Positions 12,656-22,646 of a DNA stretch of 64,000 bases are shown here, in pieces; position 1 is the stretch's first letter; each line of letters begins with the position of its first letter. Source of the DNA: Lantana camara (lineage: Eukaryota; Streptophyta; Magnoliopsida; Lamiales; Verbenaceae). The translations under genes and the position numbers were made by a program. The stretch spans positions 37,109,001 through 37,173,000 of the forward strand of contig CM074855.1 of NCBI GenBank assembly GCA_037501455.1. Direction: 5' to 3'. The notes below the pieces were generated by a model, which was not told the origin of the DNA, made no database searches, and saw nothing but the letters and a program-made list of their open reading frames with translations.

Positions 12656-13109
12656 GTACCCGGTTGGGGAGTCAAGCTAGGCGGCGGTGTTTTATTTTCG
12701 GAGTCGTTTTGTCGAGTCTTTAGCTTAGCCCTTGCATTGGCATATTTACTTTCCCGCTCTGGTACTATGTATAATTTGGTACTATGTATAAATACGTATA
12801 AGTTATGTTTTGTAATTTGAACTTACGTATGTTTTATGTGGCCCAGGGTGGGCAAGGTATGTAATAAATTGATGTATCTTGCTTTTATTTTGATGTATGT
12901 ATCATGTTATGCGATCCTGTTGCTTCTGCTTTTGCTTTTGATTTTCTTGCGCACTCTGTTCAGGGTTTAAACCGCCTAACCTAGAGGTGTGTTTTGTTTG
13001 TCACTCGTTCGCCATGGTTTGATGTGGGAGCGGAGTCCCCATTTCGTTACCGGTGTTGGGCTATGGTGCTGGGGATGTGGCGCCCTTTGCTTCGGGGTGT
13101 TACATCATC

Positions 13110-13790
13110 AACTACGCCTTGAACTCGAGTCCTTCCGGAATAAAGATCTCGACTACTTCAATATCCCTCTCGGGAAGGAAACGAATTCCAACTTTCAAGG
13201 AAACATTAAAGAAGTCTTACTACGATCCTTGTCACTTTAAGCTTGGCTCGACCCGCGGTTATCCCAAAGGTAAGCCACAAAGCTTGTTGCACCGTCCCGG
13301 AATAACCAATCACCTCCACGAAGGATATAGACGGGGTAGTCTTCCATCTAACACCCGAAAATATCGTTGAGCCCCGAATGGGCCTCCCAAGAGCAACCCC
13401 CAACAACGGCACCAAGCCCGAACGAACAACCCACGCCTTGAGGTAACCCCGTAACTCAACAAAAAGAAGGAGAAGAAGAAGACGCCTACAAAAGTCCACC
13501 GGCAACCTTGGCCCTCGCAACTCACAAACACCCGAACTCTCAACTCACTAACTCTCTTCAAGAAGAGAGTTCCCCACAAAAGAAATCAACACACGCAACA
13601 AAACAAGCTCAAGAAGTAATACAGGCAACAATACCAAGTACAAGGAACAACGAACAAAAGAAAATAAACAAAGAGAGGGTTTCCCCGAGATATAAATATG
13701 CATGAGTGGGATACAATGAATGCAATTACCTCAATTTTCGGATGCCCTTTGGTTTCCAAGTGGAAGCCTTTGATTCCGACTCCTTTGTTT
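13110..13790 (-). pseudogene. degenerate F2 internal region (gag-pol boundary)
   Basis: This is F2 internal sequence continuing after the solo LTR. By position it would hold the protease and the start of RT, but the frames are broken and I recognise neither a D-[ST]-G protease motif nor RT blocks. A 104-codon minus-strand frame at 13206-13520 has no family resemblance that I can defend. Confidence 0.4.
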
Positions 13791-13794
13791 GTTA

Positions 13795-14746
13795 GCCCTT
13801 GAACTAACACAATCAGAAATCTTGTGCTCTAAAGATCCGCAAGCGTAGCATCTCCCTAGCCTAATCCAACATCCATCGAATGCATGGTTGGTCCCCCCGC
13901 AATGGGCACACGGTTGAAATTCTCTCTCTGATCGAGGGGTCTCCGAGACTTAGGTTTCTTGTCACTTTTCTTAATTTGGTTGCCACGCTGAATCAATCTT
14001 TTCTCCATTTGTAAATGGGAACAAAAGCTTGACCCAAAAGTTTGTCCCGATGACTCATCTTCATATATTTTTCTTACCATCCACCGAGTTTCGATCCGTA
14101 GCACTTTCTCCACTGCTTGGTCCCACGAATCCGTACTTCTTGCCATTAAAAATTCCCTGAATTCGCCCCGGAGGCCTTCCATAAAATACCTAGTCTTTAC
14201 CCGATCTTCATTGAAAATATTTGGTACGTAAGCATCCAATCTCTTGAACTCTTCCAAATATTCCATAACGGTTTTGTTTCCCTGTTTGAGAATGAGAAAT
14301 TCTTTAGTTCTCCGATCTTGTAAAATAGCCAGCGTATATTTCTTCTTAAATTCTCGAATAAATACATCCCATGTCACCTCTTCATTTATTGCATCCAGGT
14401 GTTGAGTAATCCTAGACCACCATAATTTTGCTTGTCCTTGAAGAAGTAGTGAAACAAGACGGACTCTGTTTTGAGGTTCACACGGCCACACTCTAAATAT
14501 GGCTTCCATTTCTGAAATCCGTTCTTCGGCTTCAATACCATCACCTCCTCGAAACAGTAAAGGATTAAAAGTCCCAAATTCCCGATATAAGGTTGCCATC
14601 GAATCCATAGGTTATCCCGTAGAAGAAGATTGTCCTTGATTAGCTTGGAATTGTTGAAACATAGCGGTCATAAACTCTTCGGCATTGAAAGGCGGACGAG
14701 GATGTTGATGTGAAGATTGACCGGAGTGATGTCGATGTGGAAACAT
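13795..14746 (-). pseudogene. F2 gag remnant with frameshifted double zinc knuckle
   Basis: This is the structural Gag polyprotein of F2, which forms the virus-like particle in related elements. The likely start is the ATG at 14746. An in-frame TAA at 14612-14614 interrupts the N-terminus after about 44 codons. The frame then runs to 13856 and shows the typical plant Ty3/gypsy Gag core, with LLQGQAKLWW, VTWDVFIREFKKKY and a YLEEFKRL stretch. Two CX2CX4HX4C zinc knuckles (CAHC..H..C and CYAC..H..C) lie at about 13805-13915 in a different frame from the Gag core, so a frameshift sits just before the first knuckle. The gene is dead; homology to Gag is clear. Confidence 0.85.
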
Positions 14747-14961
14747 CCCGAAAACCTCAAAACTACAATACAATATAGGTGCATGTGGATTAATAGGTGC
14801 ATGTTCATGTGAACAATTAAGATAAATAATACAAATAAGTCACATAAAATGATGTTGTGGATGCAAACAAACACAAAATCCTAAGCTGAACGACCTAGAC
14901 AGACCAGACACGACGCTAGAGCTCCGGTTTTGCAACCCAGAGCTCTAATACCACTTTAGGT
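14747..14961 (-). other. F2 leader with altered tRNA-iMet primer site (14942-14953)
   Basis: On the minus strand the primer site reads TGGTATTAGAGC, one change from the iMet consensus, eight bases from the LTR. Downstream come GGTTGCAAAACC (a GGTT/AACC inverted repeat), then TCGTGTC and TAGGTCGT boxes, shared with the leaders at 600-670, 22560-22625 and 32329-32380. Confidence 0.8.
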
Positions 14962-17900
14962 TGTAGCACCCCGGAGCGCAAGGCACTACACCCCTCGCAC
15001 ACGCGTAACGAAATGAAAACTCCGCACACGAACCAAGCCACAGCTAACGGGTGATAAACAAAAACTCACACACTAGCTAGGTGGTCTAGACGCTAATACA
15101 GAGTGCACAGAATACAATCATACAAGCTCGAATTTATACAAATTGTACAGGAATGCCTGACCAAGGCTACATAAATCATACAGGGGTCAAAGCACAAATA
15201 CCAAATCATAACTTATATGAATTTGATACATAATTTAAACATAATACCAAACTGGAAAAGTAAAGATGCAATGACTCGAACAAACTAAATAAAAAACTTC
15301 CACCTAGAACGCACCAACCTGCACCTACAAACTCAACCAAACAAAAGGGGAAAAAGAAAACAATGAGGAGGGGTCAGTCCTAAAGAATGGTGAGGGGGCT
15401 AACACACTCGCTCATACGTATACATAGAGCATAGCATATTTAAAATGGGAAGATTCATGAAGCGGGGCGTGGTTTTTGCAATCCAAAACCTTTAACATGT
15501 GATAATAATTATAAGGAAGAAGAGTTAAGGCCAAAGGCCAAAATCGACCAAATTTTAGTTTTTATGAATCCACTCCCGTTTCACAAACCGAGTTCAGAAT
15601 CACACACACGAGTCGGCGAGCACGAGCCTCAAACCACCCTAATTCTGTTCATAAATCAAAGCTTAAATCAAAACAAAACATAATTCAGAATCAGACTAGG
15701 GACTACCCGACGGCCCACACCGTCCCGGGTCTTCTTCGCACAAATCTTCGGGGCCCAATCAAATTGTTCAAATTGTTCGAAAGTTCTTAATTTTCAAAAT
15801 CCAAAATAATTTTCAAAACAACTCGCGGTTTCAAACACACACACCAACTCTTTTCAAATCAAACAAACGAAAATATTTCTTACATACACATAAAAGCGTT
15901 TTCAAATATCTCATAACAAAAAGGGCCAAAATCCCACAAAATACGTATCAAACACATATCTAAATATGTATACATATACATAGGTCACATGCGGGCTTAA
16001 ATCACATCAAGGGTTGTTGGTCGTAATAACTAAAAGAAAGAAACCTCACCTTGTCGAACCAACGAACAAAACGAACTGAAACACACCTAAGAGACCACCT
16101 CCTTTCCCTCGAAACAAAGCTCTGAACAAAACAAACGGCGAAAGACGGTCTTAGACTCACAAATGAACCATATAGACGCTCGGCATATGCAAACGGATGT
16201 AAAATATATATAAGAGATGCAATGCATTAACATAAAACACATGCAAATTTTTGTGAAATCATACATCTCCAAAAACATGCTAAATAAATTCTTAAAATTC
16301 ATGCAACGAACATAACACGTCATAGAACATACTAGGCATGCATGCATACGATAAAAGAATTAAACAAATATCAAACGAGGCAAGGAAACGGCACCTTGAT
16401 GCATGCTAGCACATAAAAGGGGCATATAACGCACATTAGGTTATATATCACAAGTAAAAGCACCAAACTTACCAAAATAAATTCACGAAATTCATATAAC
16501 ATGCATAACATATCATTCAACATGTTAGGAAGATATTTCATATCATTTAAGGGCAAAGAAAAATCATTCAAGGCACATAAAGGAAGCATGAAGTCAAATA
16601 CGCACGTTAAGATAGCATATTGCATGTATGAAGCCATAACTAATAAATCAGCACGTCAAACGTGCCATAAATTCACAACGTAACACTTAACACATAATTT
16701 GGCATGTTAATATATCATACATATCATATATTCATCATATGAGAGCAAGGAAAGACATGCAAAGCACGAACAAACCGAAAAACAACCAACAACAACAACA
16801 TAACTCGAAGGTTGGCTAAAAAGGGGTTGCGCAAAACAGTACAAAGGTGGTCGCGCTCCAGCAGTAGGCCAAGTCGAAACAGGGGCCAAATTAGGTCGTG
16901 GATGTGACCGAAAATGAACTAATCCCGGTCGCGGGCGCGACCACGCACGTAGCAGCAGCAATACAGGGGAAAAACGGCTAAAACCCAACCAAAACTCATC
17001 CTAAATCATGCTAGCATGCTATGGAAAGATCATACAAAAAATATATATCATAATCAGGTCATAAAACATGGAAAAATCGAACCAATCATGTAAGGAATGG
17101 AGGAGAATTGATCAAACATGTTTGTTCTTCATTTTTCATTCAAAGCATTAATTGAATCCTACATTAAATGCAAGTACCAACTGAAATGAGTTCATATAAT
17201 TCATATTGGATGTCTTAGGTTTATAAATAATGCATTAAACAAACAAGAATATAGGGAAATCATGACAAACTCATCAAATTTCTCTAAACCCTTACTATTC
17301 TACTAATTATCCATAACTCAAGCAAATCTCTATCAAAATCAGGAAAAGAGAACTCAAAAGAAAGAGGTGAAGAATTACAAGAAGTTACTAGACTTACCTT
17401 TCGAATTTGAGTCGAATCGGATGTGTAATGAGCAAGAAATGGCCAAAGTGAATAGTATTTCCCCCCCTTTTTCCTTCTCTCTTGGTAGAACTGCTTCTCT
17501 TCCCTTCTTTTCTTTCCTTGGTCCGAAATGAGGAGCAAATTTTATGAAAGAGGGTTAAATTAGGGTCAAATTGGTTCAAGTATGGGGCGATTCGGATAAG
17601 AAACGGGTCAGGTATGATTAAAACGAGCGAACATGGCAAAGCTGTCACAAGGGGCGTGTTTTGGGCGAAATTCGGAGGATCAAACGGGCTTAAAAAAATT
17701 AAAAATTGAGGTTCCAAAGCTTCCATTCTTCATTACGAGTCCGACACTTCTTTCGGAATTCGAATCCGAATTCCCGAACCCAAGTTACGCCTTCCGGAAA
17801 ACGAGGTGCGCTAAAATAAGTTAGGCCCTTATATCCCTAACAAATAAAACGGTTCGAGAACCGTATCAAACTAACTCAAAAACTTAAAACAAACACGTAG

Positions 17901-18164
17901 ACATATTCATATCACACATTTTTCATACATATCACGTAGTCACGTACTTAGGAGCAAATACGGGTCACAAGGATCGAATGGGGAAGCAAACGGGGTTCAA
18001 AACGAACAAATTACTTAACAAAGTGAAACAAATAATTATTCAAATAATCAATTAGGCATATAAACAATCAAATAATAACGTAAAGGCATAAATAAACAAT
18101 TAAAACACGTACGAAACACTCTCGAAAGTGCGTACCTGTACGGCCGGACGAGCGGGATGTTACA
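14962..18164 (-). repeat. F2 right (5') LTR
   Basis: A 3,203-bp LTR, TGTAGCACCCC to GATGTTACA, is followed by the TTAAT duplication at 18165-18169. It retains the segment lost from the left LTR. The sense strand has a perfect 5' splice consensus, GAAAG|GTAAGT (17398/17397), a GC palindrome GGTCGCG-GG-CGCGACC (16927-16942), a slightly mismatched U5 hairpin (15375-15389), and acceptor-like TAG and CAG sites (15325-15327 and 15319-15321). Confidence 0.9.
15325..17397 (-). other. putative leader intron within F2 right LTR
   Basis: The donor GAAAG|GTAAGT is the best-matching 5' splice site among the LTRs here. The acceptor region has a long pyrimidine tract (TTTTCTTTTTCCCCTTTTG in sense) ending TTTGTAG|GTGCAG|GT; the duplicated F2 LTR and the left LTR have GCAG where this one has GTAG. 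CTGAC lies in the hairpin about 50 bases upstream. Length would be about 2.1 kb. Confidence 0.45.
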
Positions 18165-18318
18165 TTAATGATAGTTCATATAAATGCATAAAGATATAAA
18201 GCAGACATTATGATGAAAGTTATAAATAAAAGAATGAAATAATTAAATTAAACCTCCCAACTCCCGAAGACCCGCTCGTGGCGTGCTTACCTAAACTTCT
18301 GAAAATTGGGGCGTTACA
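18165..18318 (-). repeat. F1 LTR, remainder after the F2 insertion
   Basis: After the TTAAT duplication the sequence resumes as the last 154 bp of an F1 LTR (compare 5005-5158) and ends GGGGCGTTACA. With 5210-5644 it forms the split 3' LTR of the F1 element whose body follows. Confidence 0.88.
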
Positions 18319-18353
18319 ACTCTCCCCCCCTTAGAAGTATCTGGTCCCCAGAT
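18319..18353 (-). other. F1 polypurine tract and hairpin
   Basis: On the minus strand a run of Gs (TAAGGGGGGGAGAG) abuts the LTR. An inverted repeat ATCTGG-TCC-CCAGAT (18339-18353) lies beside it, over the end of pol. The polypurine tract primes plus-strand synthesis in LTR elements. Confidence 0.8.
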
Positions 18354-21300
18354 TCACTGATTAGAAATAAACAACTCCGGATGGAACCTCTTCATTTTCT
18401 CTTCCGGTTCTCAAGTCATCTCTTCGGTTTTATCACTTCGCCACAACACCTTGATCATAGGAATACTCCGGTTTCTCAACTCGTGATACTTCCTATCCAA
18501 AATTCTAATCGGCTGCTGAATAAACGATAGATTCGGTTCCAATTCCACTTCCTCAACGGGGAGAATTTCTATTTCGTCCGGATAATACTTTCATAGCTAA
18601 GATACGAGAAAAGCATTATGAATTCCGGTAAGATTTGACGATAGATCCAATCTATAAGCTACTTCTCCAATCCTCTCAAGAATGTCAAACGGTCCCAGAT
18701 AACGAGGATTAAGTTTTCCGCCCTTTCCAATACTAGAGAACCCTTTGCGTGGAGATACCTTCAAGAAAACCCGGTCTCCCACTTCAAATTTGAGATCCCG
18801 TCGGTGAATATCGGCATAACTTTTCTGTCTATCTTGTGTAGCCTTCATCTATTGTTGTATCTGTTGGACTTTCTCGATCATAGCCCTCACGGCTTTGGAG
18901 GGTTTCTCAAGTTTCTCACCTTTTTTCACTCCTTGTTTTGTCCATTTCCACTCCTCTAATCAAAGAATAACGATGATCGACATTTTCGACCATAAAGCAA
19001 TTCATAAGGAGCTATACCAATTGAAGATTGATAACTATTATTACATGCAAACTCAATCAACGGAAGTTGATCATGCTAAGAACTTTGAAAATCTAAAGCA
19101 CAAGCTCGGAGTAAATCTTCCAAATATCTTATAACCCTCTCGGACTGGCCATCGGTTTCAGGATGAAAAGCCGTACTAAATTGAAGCTTCGTTCCCAAAA
19201 TACCTTTCAATTCTTGCCATAACTTAGAAGTAAAATGGGGATCTCTACCTGAAACAATACTAACCGGAATTCCATGAAGTCGAACAATCTCTCTGTTATA
19301 AATCTCGGCCAATTTGCTAATCTTGTAAGATATTCGGATCGGTAGAAAATGAGAAGACTTCGTTAACCGATCCACAATCAGCCAAATACCATCATAACCA
19401 CCCTTCACCTTCGGTAACCCGGATATAAGATCCATTGTCACCTGTTCCCATTTCCACTCGAGAATAGGTAACGGCTGTAGAAGTCCTCCAGGCTTTTGAT
19501 GCTCGTCCTTAACTTTCTGACACGTCAAAGAATGCTTTACGAACTTGGCCACATCCTTCTTTAACCCATACCACCAATAATATTCTTTTAGATCTTTATA
19601 CATTTTGTTTCCTCCCGGATGTACCGAATACACCGACTTGTGAGCTTCCTCGAGCAATACCCTTTTCAATTCATTGGGTACTACTACTCGGTTCTTAAAA
19701 CGAAGAAGACCAGTTTCATCGAACCCGAATGGACTTTCAGGATCCTCTCTTGCCTTAGCAACCAATCTCTGAACTCCCGGATCCTTATTTTGAGCCTCAA
19801 ATAATCTATGTTTCAGTTCCGGCTGAATGGAGATGTTGAAAACACGAGCTCTTATAACAATAGGTTCAATCCCACTACTTTCCCCGACTTTTAAATTTGC
19901 TACACCAACCAAATTAACCTTTCTAGGATGATACTTAATAACACAATCATAATCTTCTAGTCTTTCTATCCAGCGTCGTCGTCGCATGTTAAGGTCTTGC
20001 TCTGTAAACAAATATTGGAGGCTCTTATGATCGGTGAAAATCTCAAATGATACCCCGTACAAAAATGTCTCCATTTCTCGAGTGCAAATATCACGGCGGC
20101 AAGCTCAAGATCATGTGTAGGGTAGTTCTTTTCATGCTCCTTTAACTTTCGGGAAGCATAAGCAATCACTTTCCCATTCTGAGTTGGAACACACCCCAAA
20201 TCTTCTTTTGATGCATTTGTACAAACAACATAACCTTCACTACCTTCTGGGAGAGCTAATACAGGAGCTGACACTAATTTCTTTTTCAGAACATTGAAAC
20301 TTTTCTCACAATTATCATCCCACACAAAGTTAACATCTTTCTTTGTTAATTGAGTTAAAGGAGCGGCGATTTTGGAAAAAGCTTGCACGAATCTCCTATG
20401 ATATCCCACCAATCCCAAGAAACTTCTAACCTCGGAGGCATTCTTTGGCTTCTCCCATCTCAACACCACTTAAATTTTAGAAGGATCGACTTCTAATCCA
20501 TTCCCCGAACTAATATGACCCAAAAAAGAAACCCGATCGATCCAAAACTCACATTTGCTAAACTTTGCAAATAATTGATGTTCCTACAAAGTTTCCAATA
20601 CAAATTCAAGATGCCTTGCATGTACCTCGACCGACTTGGAGAAAACCAAAATATCATCAATGAAGATCACTGCAATTTTATCAAGAAACGGTCGAAAAAT
20701 TATATGCATCATGTCCATAAAAGCGGCGGGAGCATCTGTCAAACCAAAAGGCATAACCACAAATTCATAGTGCCTATATCTACTGTTAAATCCCATTTTC
20801 GGAATATTCTCGGCTCGGATCCGTAATTGATAATATCCTTGTCGTAGATCAAGTTTCGAATACACTTTGGATCCATGGAGTATATCAAACAACTCCTCAA
20901 TATGTGGAAGAGGATATTTATTCTTGATAGTCATCCGATCTAACTCCTGGTAATCAATACACATCCTTAGGGTACCGTCTTTCTTTTTCACAAACAATAC
21001 CGGTGCTCCCCACGGCGACGAGCTCGGTCTAATATACCCAACGTCCAATAAAGCATCAAGCTGAATCTTTAATTCTTTCAATTCTGCCGGAGCCATCCGA
21101 TATGGAGTCTTAGAATATGGTTCTGCATTCGGATATAAATCAATCACAAATTCTATTTCTCTATCCAGCGGCAACGAATCCAATTTCTCCGGAAACACTT
21201 CGGGAAATTCTTTAACCACTTATGTTTCTTCTAATTTCATCTGATCCTTAAAATGATTAAGAATATAGGCTATGAATCCCGTAGCCCCATCACGAACCAA

Positions 21301-22401
21301 TTTCTGAGCTTCAGAGAAAGATAATAAAGGCACCGTTTTAGAACTCCAACCCGTGACAACTTCTGAACCCAACTGAACTCTTTTGGCCCGACAATCCACC
21401 CTGTGATCGGCACTCCCACATATCAAACATAACCCGCGGCGTCTCCTGTAATTGTCATAATTGTGCGTAGGTTGCCCGCAGAAGGAACACTTAGGTTTCT
21501 CGGGCGGTGGTGGCAAAGTAGGAGGCTGAGGCGCCTTCTGGACCGGTCCTTGCTATTTAAACTTCTTTACCGGACCCTTAGGCTGTGGAGGAGCTGTATC
21601 ATAAGTAATTGGCCTCTTGCCTGTGTTATAATCTGCTATCGATCCAGATCCTGAACCCTGTCCTGACCGATAGGTAGATCTCCGTGCATTAACTGAATCT
21701 TCAACCTTTAAAGCCTTTGAAGTAGCTTTCTTCCAAGTGCTAGTATTGACGGCTTCAATTGTTGCTTGAATATCCGGCCTCAACCCTTGTACAAATTTCA
21801 TAGCTTTATGGAAATCATCACTTGCAATGTTAGGTGCATACTTGAACAACCTTTCAAACTCCGCAATATACTATGCAACCGATCTTCCTCCATGTTTAAG
21901 CTCCGTGAATTCCTTAAATCTTCGAGTACGGGAAGATGGCAGAATAAATTTATTCTTGAATTCCCTTACAAAAACTTCCCACGTGACTTCCTCTCCGGCG
22001 GCATCTAGAACAATTTTGTTACTTTCCCACCAAGAATAGGCTTCTCCTTGAATTAAAGTGAGTGTGCACCCAGCCTTCTCTTTAGATTCACATGTAATGA
22101 GAGTCCAAATCCTTTCAACTTCCTTAAGCCATTGCTCGGTTTGCATATCATTTCCTTTGAAAAACCTCGATGGATGTTGATTATGAAATTCCCAAAGAAT
22201 AGCTGAAATTGGTGCCGTTTGGGGTGGAGGAACTGGTGGTGCTGGAGGCACATAATCTCTCAATCTTTGATCTATTAACTGAACCATAGAATTTAAGAAA
22301 TCCTGAGGCTGAGCTTGAGGGGGTGGAGGTGGAGGAGAATGATCATGGTAATGATGCCTATGTCCTGGAGAATGCTCTCTATGAGGGCAACCACGTGGCA
22401 T
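18340..22401 (-). pseudogene. F1 gag-pol remnant (chromovirus-type)
   Basis: In sense order: Gag from the ATG at 22401 (His/Pro-rich N-terminus, WWESNK and VTWEVFVREFKNKF core), zinc knuckles near 21400-21490 (CSFC and CLICG..H..C), RT (20584-21219, [34 protein letters not shown]), RNase H (about 19980-20469), integrase (about 19080-19560) and a chromodomain-like end (about 18345-18510, ILDRKYHELRN..). Stops and frameshifts separate the blocks, including one before 19966-20074 and one near 19076. The protease segment is missing: the second zinc knuckle runs directly into the RT-proximal linker. RNase H has TNAS in place of TDAS, and integrase has SGRDP in place of SDRDP. It cannot make a working enzyme set. 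Confidence 0.9.
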
Positions 22402-22646
22402 CCTAAAATTTAAACACTTTACATACATGTTTGATTAACAAGTGCAAATAAGTGTAATAAAGCTTGTAATACACATAAGTCACATAATTCAAATAGATTC
22501 AAATAAATTCAAATAGGTTCAAGTAAGTTCAAATAGGATGCAAGACTCGCAATAAAATAAAATAATCCTATGTCGTACCACTTAGACTCACAGGACACAA
22601 TCCTAGAATCGTGGTTTTGCAACCGGGCTCTGACACTACCTTAGGA
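22402..22646 (-). other. F1 leader with degenerate primer site (22626-22638)
   Basis: On the minus strand the site reads GGTAGTGTCAGAGC against the iMet complement TGGTATCAGAGC, so it has decayed. The leader keeps GGTTGCAAAACC and a GTGTCC..GTGG box series like those of F2. At about 245 bp it has no room for the extra ORF found in the array element. Confidence 0.75.

Larger units (their letters stand above)
9067..13109 (+). mobile_element. solo LTR (plus strand) with TCATC target duplication
   Basis: A 4,033-bp LTR (9072-13104) starts TGTAACATCC and ends GGGTGTTACA. It is flanked by TCATC at 9067-9071 and 13105-13109, and no internal region is attached. A perfect target duplication around one LTR is the mark of intra-element LTR-LTR recombination. 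It is oriented opposite to its F2 host. Sense features in order are a TATA-like TTTATATGA (9662-9670), a CT-rich leader, donor-like GAAG|GTATGC (9837/9838), GC-rich inverted repeats (11115-11151), a TA microsatellite (about 11783-11837), the hairpin with CTAAC (12595-12610), TTTGCAG|GT (ending 12655), GCTAGGCGG, and a GGGGATGTGGC box. Short ORFs inside are not convincing. Confidence 0.9.
5645..18164 (-). mobile_element. F2: nested Ty3/gypsy-type element with solo LTR inside
   Basis: This is a minus-strand LTR retrotransposon of 12.5 kb flanked by TTAAT on both sides. It has a left 3' LTR (5645-8191), a polypurine tract, a badly eroded internal region, a gag remnant, a primer site and a right 5' LTR (14962-18164). 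Removing the 4.04-kb solo LTR insertion leaves an internal region of only about 2.7 kb, so most of pol is missing. The LTRs differ in length (2,547 against 3,203 bp). The left one lacks roughly 0.85 kb present in the right (around 16770-17630), and the right lacks about 125 bp present in the left (near 15700). It is old and defective. Confidence 0.88.
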
